Shown here: positions 33,324-42,900 of the stretch, piece after piece
Layout of the letters: every line of letters starts with the position of its first letter
Numbering within the stretch: position 1 is the stretch's first letter
Assembly (NCBI GenBank): GCA_950097015.1
Contig: CATNEN010000025.1
Span: 9,233,001-9,297,000, forward strand
Reading direction: 5' to 3'
Source of the DNA: Macrostomum hystrix
Taxonomy: Eukaryota; Platyhelminthes; Macrostomidae
Length of the DNA: 64,000 bases
The notes under the pieces: generated by a model
Told to the model about the DNA's origin: nothing
Seen by the model: only the letters and a program-made list of their open reading frames with translations
Databases searched by the model: none
Position numbers and translations under genes: made by a program

Positions 33324-36300
33324 CTAGAGCTGCGGTGTCGCGCAGGGGGATCCGGTGGTGCCGGCGTCCGCAGCGCGGTCCTCCTCCGGAGTGTCCAGGA
33401 GGTGGAGGGTTGCTCGCCCGGTGGCCCTCAGGTATCGGACGAGCTGGCAGATGTTCTCAGGCCTGAAAACGTCGGGGAGATCCGGGTTTGGGCCGAGATA
33501 GGTGAGCCGGTCCTGAGTGAAGGCGGGGCAGTCGCAAATAAAATGCTCTGCATCCTCAACATAGGAGAGGCAGAAGGGGCATTCCTCACTGCGGATTTTG
33601 CCTTGCAGGAAGCGGTGCCTGGCGAAACAGCCATGGCCAGAGAGGGCCATGGTGACTGCCCTGATGTCCTTGCGGTTCAGTCCAAGCAAGGCTTTGCGAA
33701 GGGCAGTGGAGGGACAAGGGACAGCAGCGCGAGACTGCCGACAATCGGCGGTGTTGATCCATCTGTCCTTGTGTTTTGAGGTCACCCACTGGTTAATCCG
33801 AGTGTTGACGACGGCGGTAGGGGTGGAGACCGCAGGCACGGGGCCAAAAAGCGAGCCCGTCGAACCGGCCTTGGCGAGGCTGTCGGCCAATTCGTTACCA
33901 GGGTGGCCAGAGTGCCCTGGAATCCACCTTAGGGACACCTTGTTGTGGGTCCCTAAGCGGTTGAGTTGCGCGACGCAGTCGAGGACTGTGCGCGAGCAGG
34001 TGTGCGTGCGTCCAAGGGCATGGATCGCCGCCTGGCTGTCCGAGTGGAGGAAGATTTCCGCTCCATGGACGTTTTGGTTGATCAGCTCCAGGGCGCAGGA
34101 GCTGATGGCGAGAACTTCGTTCTGGAAGACGGTAGAGTTTATGCCGGTGTGCTGGGAGAAGGTCGCCAAAGTTTTCCCTCCGGACATAATGCAGTAGCCG
34201 AAACCAGAGATCGAGTTGATTTGCGATCCGTCGGTGAAGCAGTGAATTTCACGGGGTTGGCCGTGGTCACGTACTTCCTGTCGAGGCGGAATGCTGGTTT
34301 TGAATTTTTGCGGTGGGCACAGCGTCGACGGGATTCCGTCGGAGAGAATTTTGAGACCTCCTGCTGCGTCCAGGTCCCGTAGGCTGAGGTCGCCATGGGG
34401 CTGGAGGTTCCGCTTGCTGAAGGCAAGTTGCTTCCGGATGGAGATACCCGCGTCCAGAAGACGACGAGCCGTCTTCATCGCCTCCCCCTTGATAAAAAGA
34501 TCTAAAGGGGGAAGGTCCAGGAAGGCATTCATGCCAGCGAAGGGAGTGGAGGGTGCCGCACTCATGATGGCTCGACAAGCACGGCCCTGCACCTTGTTTA
34601 GGGCCTCCAGGACCCCTTTGGTCTCCAGGGCACTATTCCAAATGAAGCCGGCAAAAGAGATGGCCGGTCTTACAATGGTAGTGTAAATCCACCAGAGACG
34701 GCGGGGGGTGAGGCCCCAGGTGGCGCCGAAGGCTCTGCGAATCTGCGCGAGCGTCGCAAGAGCTTTACGGGTTTTGAATTTGACGTGAGGTGTCCAGCTC
34801 AACCTGTGGTCGAGGATGACACCTAAGCATCTGGTTTGCTTCTCCATGGCGATTGGTTTGTCATAGAGAAGGAGAGGCTCAATCCTCCAGTTTCGTTTGC
34901 TGGTGAACATAATGGCGACGGTCTTGGACTCAGAGAGTTTGAGGCCGCAGCCATTGGCCCAGCGTTCGGCACGGTGGATGAAAGCTTGCAGAAGGTCTCT
35001 AAGGACCGGGGGAGACGGTCCGGCCACGGTGGCGGTGACGTCGTCAGCATAGCCGATTTTTTGGACCGGGTCCGGGTCAGGGCTGCAGAGCAGTTCGTCC
35101 ATGACAAGGTTCCAAAGGATCGGACTGAGAACGCCACCCTGCGGGCCTCCCTTCTGGACATTCACAGAACGGGAGTGTCCAAGCAGGTGCGAGGTGGCAG
35201 TTCGGTGAGAGATCATATACATGATCCAGCGGGTGAGGTGCTCGTGCGTAGCCCGGCGTTCCAGGGCTCGCCTAAAGGCTCCGAAGAGCACATTGTCGAA
35301 GGCACCATCAATGTCGAGGAAAAGCGAGAGAGCAAAACCGGTGCCAAGCACGGCGCGCTCCAGCTTGTCGACGATGGCATGCAGAGCACTTTCGATGGAA
35401 CGTCCGGATCGAAAGGCGTGCTGGTTGGCGGAGAGCGGGGAGTTCCTCAGCTCAACGTGAAGGAGGCGCCAAAGAACAAGCCTTTCAAGCAGCTTAAGAA
35501 AGAAAGATGTTAAGCTGATGGGGCGGAAGGCTTTGGCGGAGTGGTAGTCTCCCTTCCCAGGTTTGGGGATGAAGACGATAGTGGCTTCCTGCCAAGACCT
35601 GGGTACGTACCCGAGGGTGATACAGGCCTTGAACAGGTTGCAAAGGAGGCCGAGGAACCTGTCATTTTTTACCGCTTCATGTAGGAAGGCGGGGTAAATG
35701 TTGTCAGGTCCAGGCGACTTAAAAGGCGAGAAGGAGTTAGCAGCGCGAGCTGTCCGTTCTCTAGTGATAATAGTTGTCGCAAGGATGTGCCCACCCGGAG
35801 TGTGGTCCGGCGGGTCCTGAAGCGGCGCAGTCTGGGGGAAGGCGCTGGCGAGCATGATGTCCAGCGATTCGCCAGGATTCTCAGCAAGCCGGCCGTCCGG
35901 TCTTTTGATCACTGAGAGCTTCGACATTTTGTCAAGAGTGAGCGCTTTTACAACGCGAGAAGTTGGGCGGGCGCCCTCCAGCTCGGAGCAGTATTGGCGC
36001 CACTTTTCGGACTTCGCTTTCCTGGTGTCACGCTTAAAGTCACGAATCGCATTCTGGTAGGCGGTCAGGTCAGCTTGGTCCTTGCTTTTCCGCGCAATCC
36101 GCTGGAGGGATTTGGCCTTTCGCCGGAGGGTTCCAAGCGCTGGGTTCCACCAGGGAGCGGATTTTTTGCCTTTGTAGGCTTTAAGAGGGCAAGAGGTTTC
36201 ATGAGCTGTCAAGATGGTCATGCTGAGTAGATCAGCCAGATCGTCCACTTCTTGACAGGTGGCAGGAACAACGGATTCTAACTGGTTGGTCTGGCGCTTC

Positions 36301-37028
36301 ACGGATTCCGCAAAGGCCGTCCAGTCAGTATTCCGGGCGTTCCTTTTCCACAGAATACCAGGCTTGGAGTAGGAGCTTAGCAACCGGAAACGAATGAAGC
36401 GATGGTCAGACAGAGATTCCTCTTCGTCCCACACCTGCCAGTTCCTAATCAGAGGGATCAGGCCCTGAGAGGCGAGGGTGGCGTCAAGGACCTCCGTCCA
36501 TCGTCCATTGTCAAAGGTGGGTGTGCCACCCGAGTTGCAGAACTCAATATTGGTGGTGCAGATGTAGGCAAGGAGATCCTCGCCTCTGCAGTTGGAGGTA
36601 ACACTGCCCCAGTGGGTGTGGTGGGCATTTATGTCGCCTGCCACCAGCAGCTCAAAGTCGCGGTCTGAGCAGTAGTCCACGAGGGAAGTGAGACTGGGCG
36701 GAACCGCAGGACCGTCGCCAGGAATGTATATAGAGGCGATGATGACGGTGCGGTTCGGGAGAATGTGGTTGGTTTGGATGACACAGAGGTCTTTGTCAGA
36801 GAGGTCTGGTCTATACCAAGCTTTTAGATCGGTAGTCGCGAACACAGCAGCCCTGGGGTTTTGGGGCATGAAAAAACAGTCAAAACCAGCAGGAATGTTC
36901 GGAATCTTACCTTTCTTCGTCCAGGGCTCTTGGAGGAGGATGATGCCCGGTTTTTCGAAGTCCACCACACGCGCCAGGTTGGTCGAGGCCGCGATGCAGT
37001 GGTGCAGGTTCAGCTGCAGGAAGCTCAC
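33324..37028 (-). CDS. Retrotransposon ORF2: endonuclease, reverse transcriptase, RNase H
   Basis: A 1234-residue polyprotein that nicks the target and copies the element RNA in place. The endonuclease covers about 1-215: QLNLHHC 5-11, LQEPW 32-36, [11 protein letters not shown] 131-141, SDHRF 207-211. Reverse transcriptase covers about 430-750: SPGPDNIYP 438-446, [28 protein letters not shown], and active site YADD at 660-663. RNase H covers about 925-1055, with the four acidic residues in FTDGS (D933), NEVLAI (E971), HSDSQ (D997) and NELADSLAK (D1049). A zinc knuckle C-X2-C-X8-H-X4-C at 1150-1167 ends it. No disabling change is seen. The first ATG lies 35 bases after the ORF1 stop, so translation probably depends on reinitiation or a second entry. 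Confidence 0.95.
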   Translation of the reverse strand: MSFLQLNLHHCIAASTNLARVVDFEKPGIILLQEPWTKKGKIPNIPAGFDCFFMPQNPRAAVFATTDLKAWYRPDLSDKDLCVIQTNHILPNRTVIIASIYIPGDGPAVPPSLTSLVDYCSDRDFELLVAGDINAHHTHWGSVTSNCRGEDLLAYICTTNIEFCNSGGTPTFDNGRWTEVLDATLASQGLIPLIRNWQVWDEEESLSDHRFIRFRLLSSYSKPGILWKRNARNTDWTAFAESVKRQTNQLESVVPATCQEVDDLADLLSMTILTAHETSCPLKAYKGKKSAPWWNPALGTLRRKAKSLQRIARKSKDQADLTAYQNAIRDFKRDTRKAKSEKWRQYCSELEGARPTSRVVKALTLDKMSKLSVIKRPDGRLAENPGESLDIMLASAFPQTAPLQDPPDHTPGGHILATTIITRERTARAANSFSPFKSPGPDNIYPAFLHEAVKNDRFLGLLCNLFKACITLGYVPRSWQEATIVFIPKPGKGDYHSAKAFRPISLTSFFLKLLERLVLWRLLHVELRNSPLSANQHAFRSGRSIESALHAIVDKLERAVLGTGFALSLFLDIDGAFDNVLFGAFRRALERRATHEHLTRWIMYMISHRTATSHLLGHSRSVNVQKGGPQGGVLSPILWNLVMDELLCSPDPDPVQKIGYADDVTATVAGPSPPVLRDLLQAFIHRAERWANGCGLKLSESKTVAIMFTSKRNWRIEPLLLYDKPIAMEKQTRCLGVILDHRLSWTPHVKFKTRKALATLAQIRRAFGATWGLTPRRLWWIYTTIVRPAISFAGFIWNSALETKGVLEALNKVQGRACRAIMSAAPSTPFAGMNAFLDLPPLDLFIKGEAMKTARRLLDAGISIRKQLAFSKRNLQPHGDLSLRDLDAAGGLKILSDGIPSTLCPPQKFKTSIPPRQEVRDHGQPREIHCFTDGSQINSISGFGYCIMSGGKTLATFSQHTGINSTVFQNEVLAISSCALELINQNVHGAEIFLHSDSQAAIHALGRTHTCSRTVLDCVAQLNRLGTHNKVSLRWIPGHSGHPGNELADSLAKAGSTGSLFGPVPAVSTPTAVVNTRINQWVTSKHKDRWINTADCRQSRAAVPCPSTALRKALLGLNRKDIRAVTMALSGHGCFARHRFLQGKIRSEECPFCLSYVEDAEHFICDCPAFTQDRLTYLGPNPDLPDVFRPENICQLVRYLRATGRATLHLLDTPEEDRAADAGTTGSPCATPQL

Positions 37029-37063
37029 CCCAGGAGGGGCGGTCCGTGCGGCTATCTGCTGGC

Positions 37064-38551
37064 CTACGGCGAGTTGTTCAGGAGCGATTCCTCGTCCTCG
37101 CCGGTGTTTTGCCCGAGCTCCATCGGTTCCTCCTGAATCGGATCCAGAGTTGAGGCCGGGGCTGCCGCAACAGCGGCGTCCGTGTCCTCAACCCGGTTTT
37201 CCGCTGGGGGTTCCGATGAAACATTGGGCCGGGTGGTGCTGCGGTGGCGTCCACTGTTGGGGTCCGACAGCTGTCTGGCGCGCTGAGTCAAGCCAGCACG
37301 GATGGTGTTACGGGCGGGTTTCCGGCCCTTACCACGTCCGCCTGTCGTTGCGGCTCGCGCGGCTTTGCCCCTGATAGGGTCCGCATCCTCGGAGTGGTCG
37401 TGACGATCAGGAGTCTGTGTTCCAGGGCGCAGGGGCCCGGCAGAGCTCTGGTTCGTCCGTTTCCGCTTTTCCGGGGGCGGCGGGCGAGTGGCGTCGGACT
37501 CGAAGCTGAAAATCTGCATTCGAGTGAGGCCTGCACTGATGTAGGACATGTCTGGGCAGCGGAGCATCCAGCTGTCCGACAATCCTAGGATGGCCGTGAA
37601 ACCGTCTCCACCAGGTCTGGTGATGGTTTCATGAACCACGACACCGTTTGCTGGCAGATCCGGGTGGATTGCCAACAGCAGGCGGCGCAGTTCTCCGGCG
37701 TTGGTGATGGCGCTGCGAGCTGGAATCCAAACACGATGACGGTGTGTCTGGGGGCGCTCGTCCTCCCTGTAGATAAACAGGTTGCCCATTTCCGTGCCCC
37801 AGTCGAAGGATTTCAGCATCTCGAGGAGTTGCTGTCCGGACTGGTTGTCGGCAGGCTGGACAATGAGGGCTTGGTCCTGGATGTCGGTCTTCAGGACGTG
37901 CAGTACAGTGCCGCTCAGTGCCAGTTTGACCAGATGGGAGTCCAATCTGCGCCAGATCTGGTCGAGTTGCGCTGTTGTGAGGGGCGTCTCCTGGCCTCGG
38001 ATAACCAAGGCCGGCTGCCTCTTTGCCATAGCAGCGTAAGTGCGCTTTGGCCTTGTGGTTTGGCCGGCGCCTCCCGCAACGGGCCCCCCAGCAGTCGTCG
38101 GAGTTTCCGGATGACTGTGAGAGGTTCCGCCGCGAGAGGAACCGGATGCCCCAGAGGCCTGGGCGGCACTTTTCCGCGCTTCCGGGTTTCCCGGACGGCG
38201 CGAGGAGTCCGCCTCCTTGTTGGGTGCCGGTTCCTCCGCGATGTTCGCAGAGTTGCCGGCCCCCTCCTCGGAGGCGGTGGTTGGCGCGGATTTCGCAGCC
38301 AACCGTACTTCCTGTTTTCGCCGCCGGAATTCCTGGAGGCGGGCGAGGCTGCGGGCTTGCGTGGAAGGGGAGCGTTTGCTCTTTGATCCAGCCGCTCTGG
38401 TGTTTTCCTGAGTGGCGGAGGAGCAGGATGAATTTTGGGCGCCGGTGGAACCGGTGTCGCCCTGGCGCTGGTCCTGAGGATCTGCGTCGCCGGCCGGGGT
38501 CGGCGTTTCAGCAGGGTCCTGGGACGTGCTGGAGCTGTAGTGGGACTCCAT
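37064..38551 (-). CDS. Retrotransposon ORF1, RNA-binding-type protein
   Basis: 495 residues. The first 180 are Ser/Thr/Ala-rich and basic, probably disordered, with a short charged helix near 62-84 ([19 protein letters not shown]). A folded core at about 180-350 contains [16 protein letters not shown] and [20 protein letters not shown], resembling the DUF4780-type domain found in other elements' ORF1 proteins. A basic RGKGRKPAR stretch and an acidic tail follow. I see no CCHC zinc knuckle, unlike many I-clade ORF1 proteins. By position it should coat the element RNA; this is inferred. Confidence 0.85.
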   Translation of the reverse strand: MESHYSSSTSQDPAETPTPAGDADPQDQRQGDTGSTGAQNSSCSSATQENTRAAGSKSKRSPSTQARSLARLQEFRRRKQEVRLAAKSAPTTASEEGAGNSANIAEEPAPNKEADSSRRPGNPEARKSAAQASGASGSSRGGTSHSHPETPTTAGGPVAGGAGQTTRPKRTYAAMAKRQPALVIRGQETPLTTAQLDQIWRRLDSHLVKLALSGTVLHVLKTDIQDQALIVQPADNQSGQQLLEMLKSFDWGTEMGNLFIYREDERPQTHRHRVWIPARSAITNAGELRRLLLAIHPDLPANGVVVHETITRPGGDGFTAILGLSDSWMLRCPDMSYISAGLTRMQIFSFESDATRPPPPEKRKRTNQSSAGPLRPGTQTPDRHDHSEDADPIRGKAARAATTGGRGKGRKPARNTIRAGLTQRARQLSDPNSGRHRSTTRPNVSSEPPAENRVEDTDAAVAAAPASTLDPIQEEPMELGQNTGEDEESLLNNSP

Positions 38552-38679
38552 AGGTCGCTGGAAAAAGAGAAAGAAGAGAATAAAAATAAAAACCGCTAAT
38601 GGCCGGATAGACTCCCCGGACCTTTCAGCCCCTCAGCGCGGTGAGACCTTAGGCATAAGAGGACACCTAAAGCAGTGCC

Positions 38680-39240
38680 AGGCCCGCAGACTGGCTGCGT
38701 ACCCTGTTGAGGTCGAAGGGTGACACCTGTCCCTCAGAGCCGTAGCCAGAGGTACCTGATCACGCACAGGTGCACGAGCGCTGCGGACTGGCCGCATACC
38801 CTGTTAAGGTCAAAGGGTGACACCCTTCCCTCAGAGCCGTAGCCAGAGGTACCTGATCACGCACAGGTGCGCGAGACGCTGCGGACTGGCCGCATACCCT
38901 GTTAAGGTCAAAGGGTGACACCTTTCCCTCAGAGCCGTAGCCAGAGGTACCTGATCACGCACAGGTGCACGAAAACTGCGGACTGGCCGCATACCCTGTT
39001 AAGGTCAAAGGGTGACACCTTTCCCTCAGAGCCGTAGCCAGAGGTACCTGATCACGCACAGGTGCGCGAGACGCTGCGGACTGGCCGCATACCCTGTCAA
39101 GGTCAAAGGGTAACACCTCTCCCTCAGAGCCGTAGCCAGAGGTACCTGATCACGCACAGGTGCACGAAAGCTGCGGACTCGCCGCATACCCTGTTAAGGT
39201 CAAAGGGTGACACCTTTCCCTCCAGCCAGGGCTAGAGGTA
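38680..39240 (-). repeat. 97/98-bp tandem monomers in the retrotransposon 5' UTR
   Basis: Nearly six copies of a unit starting (plus strand) CTGCGGACTGGCCGCATACC, at about 38781, 38879, 38976, 39074 and 39171 plus a diverged copy near 38685. Spacing alternates 98, 97, 98, 97. The junctions alternate too: GCGCGAGACG before the 38879 and 39074 units, GCACGAAAA/G before the 38976 and 39171 units. The repeat is therefore a two-unit higher-order array. By analogy with mouse L1 monomers it may act as promoter. Confidence 0.93.
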
Positions 39241-39510
39241 CCCAGTTTGGCCAGAGGCCCTGGATGGGTCATCCAGCGCTGTTGCCCATTCTGTCCGGCT
39301 GCCCTAGGGTCAGCCTTGAACACTCGCGGGACGTGTACCCATGGGTCAGCTGACGGGACAGCGTGGAGGGATCCCTGCACCCGGAGGTACAGGGCTCCTT
39401 CCTGCCAGGCCTGCTCAAAAAACGACTGCAGGTGTGAGGCATCGCAGACCTTAGCCCGTAGGCCTGGTCTGACTCATACCACACAGGCATTGTGTCCCGC
39501 CGGTGCGAGC

Positions 39511-39522
39511 AACGGCGGATAA
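39511..39522. repeat. Target-site duplication, right copy
   Basis: AACGGCGGATAA, identical to 33217-33228. It marks the 5' end of the minus-strand element at 39510. Confidence 0.9.
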
Positions 39523-39821
39523 AGTAGTGAAAAAAGTTTTTGCTTCACAGGCCCGTACTCATGAAATATTCCAAGCTAATTGACGACTCTAGTCTTTCTT
39601 TCACATTTCTCTCCCGATCTGTGAATTTTCACCAAAGATTTGACCTAACTCGCATTACTCGGCTTTTATTTGCGGTCTATAAGTAGTCCAATCATGAATC
39701 TGCAACTTCTCATCGATCACCTCTGTCTCTCTCTCTCGTACCCTCATCTATTCTCTTGAGGCTTGGCCAATGAGGAGCTCAGGCAAAGAGTCCCTCAAGA
39801 AATCGTACTTAATAGGCTTTA

Positions 39822-39851
39822 CATTGTATATCATATATATGATATACAATG
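39822..39851. repeat. 30-bp perfect palindrome upstream of the WD40 gene
   Basis: CATTGTATATCATAT followed directly by its exact reverse complement, with no loop. It lies about 95 bases before the WD40 start codon. Confidence 0.9.
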
Positions 39852-39946
39852 ATTTACTCATATATTTGAGTTTTCCAAAGCCCTAAGGACTAGAGTTATT
39901 TTCAAATTTCTAAAAATACGACTGAAGAATTACCCGAGGATCAGGA

Positions 39947-42900
39947 ATGTCGGCAGGTCTGGACGCAGCCACGGCGCAGTCTCACGCAGCGGCCGCTGCG
40001 GTATTACGCAAGCCTGCAGCCACTGCTGCGTTGGCTGCCGACTCTACTCCCGTTGTTTCTCGGGTGACTTCCGATATCAGCATAACTGGCGGCCTCACGC
40101 TGACTAGCGTGGTGTGAGTCAGCGGCTGGCGGCTGCACATTTCATCTAATGATATATGCCTTCAGTCCTCTCAAGAACTCTCTTCAGTCCACTGAAGAAC
40201 TGCCTTCAGTCCTCTCAAGAACTGCCTTCAGTCCTCTCAAGAACTGCCTTCAGTCCTCTCAAGAACTGCCTTCCGTCCTCTCAAGAACTGCCTTCAGTCC
40301 TCTCAAGAACTGCCTTCCGTCCTCTCAAGAACTGCCTTCAGTCCTCTCAAGAACTGCCTTCAGTCCTCTCAAGAACTGCCTTCAGTCCTCTCAAGAACTG
40401 CCTTCAGTCCTCTCAAGAACTGCCTTCAGTCCTCTCAAGAACTGCCTTCAGTCCTCTCAAGAACTGCCTTCCGTCCTCTCAAGAACTGCCTTCAGTCCTC
40501 TCAAGAACTGCCTTCAGTCCTCTCAAGAACTGCCTTCAGTCCTCTCAAGAACTGCCTTCAGTCCTCTCAAGAACTGCCTTCAGTCCTCTCAAGAACTGCC
40601 TTCAGTCCTCTCAAGAACTGCCTTCAGTCCTCTCAAGAACTGCCTTCAGTCCTCTCAAGAACTGCCTTCAGTCCTCTCAAGAACTGCCTTCAGTTACTCA
40701 AGAACTGCTTTCAGTTACTCAAGAACTGCCTTCAGTTACTCAAGAACTGCCTTCAGTTACTCAAGAACTGCCTTAAGTTACTCAAGAACTGCCTTCAGTT
40801 ACTCAAGAACTGCCTTCAGTTACTCAAGAACTGCCTTCAGTTACTCAAGAACTGCCTTCAGTTACTCAAGAACTGCCTTCAGTTACTCAAGAACTGCCTT
40901 CAGTTACTCAAGAACTGCCTTCAGTTACTCAAGAACTGCTTTCAGTTTGTCTCCCCTAGGCTCAGATTCGAAGTGGCCTCTCTATCAGAAGTCAGCATCT
41001 CTCGCGCTGATGGGATACAAGCTCGCATCACTCCACTCAAGAGCTGCCTTTAGGAAGCTCAAGAACTACCTCAAAATCACTTTAAAACTTGTGACTCAAG
41101 AGAGACCCAGTTTTCAAACATCTATTAGTTGAATGAGGCTTGTATATCGAGCATTGCTGAATTCTGTAACTATGAAGCCAGCAGTAGAAGCCGATTTATT
41201 AACTAGAGCAGTGACTGCACAGCTGTGAGGACTGGTAGTCGTCTAACGAAAGGTTTCCATTCCGGATATTGGCTGCCGATAGCTGAAGAATCTATTCAAT
41301 CCTCTCTTTTTCATCAGCAGAATTTAATTGAATTTAATGGGTCTGGATTGATTTTCCTGTCACCTTCTGCTTAGGATATTATATGGAGGCTGCCGCTCAT
41401 CTTCAATTTGACTCGAGAATGGAGCTGAAAACTTTATAAGTTCTCGCACGCCTGGCACTTCCTGATTAATTTTTATTCATTTTCAATAGATGACAGTTTC
41501 TTTCACAATACGAGCTAGCGTGCTTCAAAAAACGCCGAGGGTGCGATCTTTGTTGAAGTAAAACACTTCTCACTTAAAATTGACTTCAAATTATTGTTTT
41601 GAACCGTATTTTGCAACCTGATGATTTTCAAAACTCATCAATATGTACAGAAAAAAAGTAATTTAAAGTCGATTCCCGAATCCTCATTAGGGAGTTCCCA
41701 GACGACGAGTGCCTGATTGTGCGAGCTTCGCCGGAACGCAACCTGTGGGCGGTTGGCCTGGCCAGCGGACGCGTCCAGCTGCTCAGGGCTGTCGCCGACA
41801 CCGCCGCCTCCGTCGTACAGACTCTTTTCGACTCCGGCTGGCGCGAGAAACAGAGCGTCACTGGCCTGGTCTTTTTCCCGGCTGAGCAGCAGCAGCAGCA
41901 CAAGCAGAAGACGGCAACAAAGGTAGAACCCTGTGACCCCTTTTGTAGGAAATATATTTCCAACGAGGTGGGAGTTTATGGATGTTTCTGAGTGGCTCGG
42001 GAATTTCGGGATTTCCTGACTTACTTGACTTAGCTGCAGGGGGCATCTTCCGGATGCAGCGGGGAGGCGTTGCCGCCCATTCCGCTAGCCCCTGGCGACC
42101 ACGGGCAGCTAGAGCTGCGGTGTCGCGCAGGGGGATCCGGTGGTGCCGGCGTCCGCAGCGCGGTCCTCCTCCGGAGTGTCCAGGAGGTGGAGGGTTGCTC
42201 GCCCGGTGGCCCTCAGGTATCGGACGAGCTGGCAGATGTTCTCAGGCCTGAAAACGTCGGGGAGATCCGGGTTTGGGCCGAGATAGGTGAGCCGGTCCTG
42301 AGTGAAGGCGGGGCAGTCGCAAATAAAATGCTCTGCATCCTCAACATAGGAGAGGCAGAAGGGGCACTCCTCACTGCGGATTTTGCCTCGGGATTTCCTG
42401 ACGATTTTGTTAAATTGATTAATTAGCCGATTTTATGGAAACTATACCTTCCTACAGGGTTAGATTTCCTGATTTCGTGGGTAAATCCTCGCTACTTGCC
42501 TGCTGGGAGTGTAACTTGCTGGTTAATTCGCTAGAGGAAGGCTTGGGGGCTTGTCGTGCAATTTACGCCCTTGAGGGCCAACCTCCAAGGCACAGTGAAA
42601 CTGTACACTGCCTGTTGATGAGAAATGTTGATTAACCAATGAACACTACCTTATCCGCAGCCCTCCTGCCATTATTATATTTAAAATTGAATTTATAAAT
42701 AGTAAATTATTATAATAATTGACAATGCTTTATTGAAAATAAGGAGAAACAATAATTCCCAAAACCATTAAGTCATAAGTCACAAGTGTCATTGAGTAAT
42801 AACAGCATCGTTAATAATTCACAGCAGCAGCAGCAGCAGAAGAGCCCCGGTAATCTTCTATTGGCCAGCTATGCCACGGGTCAAATTAGGATGTGGCGGT

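Larger units (their letters stand above)
33229..39510 (-). mobile_element. Full-length non-LTR retrotransposon (I-like superclade)
   Basis: A 6.28-kb element on the minus strand: 5' UTR with tandem monomers (39510-38552), ORF1 (38551-37064), a 35-base spacer, ORF2 (37028-33324) and a 95-base 3' UTR ending in about two copies of GCTAAGTCAA rather than poly(A). Identical 12-bp flanks AACGGCGGATAA (33217-33228, 39511-39522) are the target-site duplication and place both ends exactly. Endonuclease, reverse transcriptase and RNase H in one ORF, with an N-terminus QLNLHHC, fits the I/LOA/Nimbus group. Both frames are free of stops and all catalytic residues are present, so it may be active. A nearly identical 5'-truncated copy lies at 42021-42388. 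Confidence 0.93.

Noticed and set aside
33285-38553. Several plus-strand frames of 100-250 codons opposite the LINE ORFs
   Set aside because: They are antisense shadows of the GC-rich ORF1 and ORF2, which carry all the recognisable motifs on the minus strand.
40149-41132. A 327-codon Ser/Thr-rich frame that looks like a mucin-type repeat protein
   Set aside because: It runs across a 22/21-bp minisatellite inside intron 1 of the WD40 gene, whose exons 1 and 2 join in phase across it.
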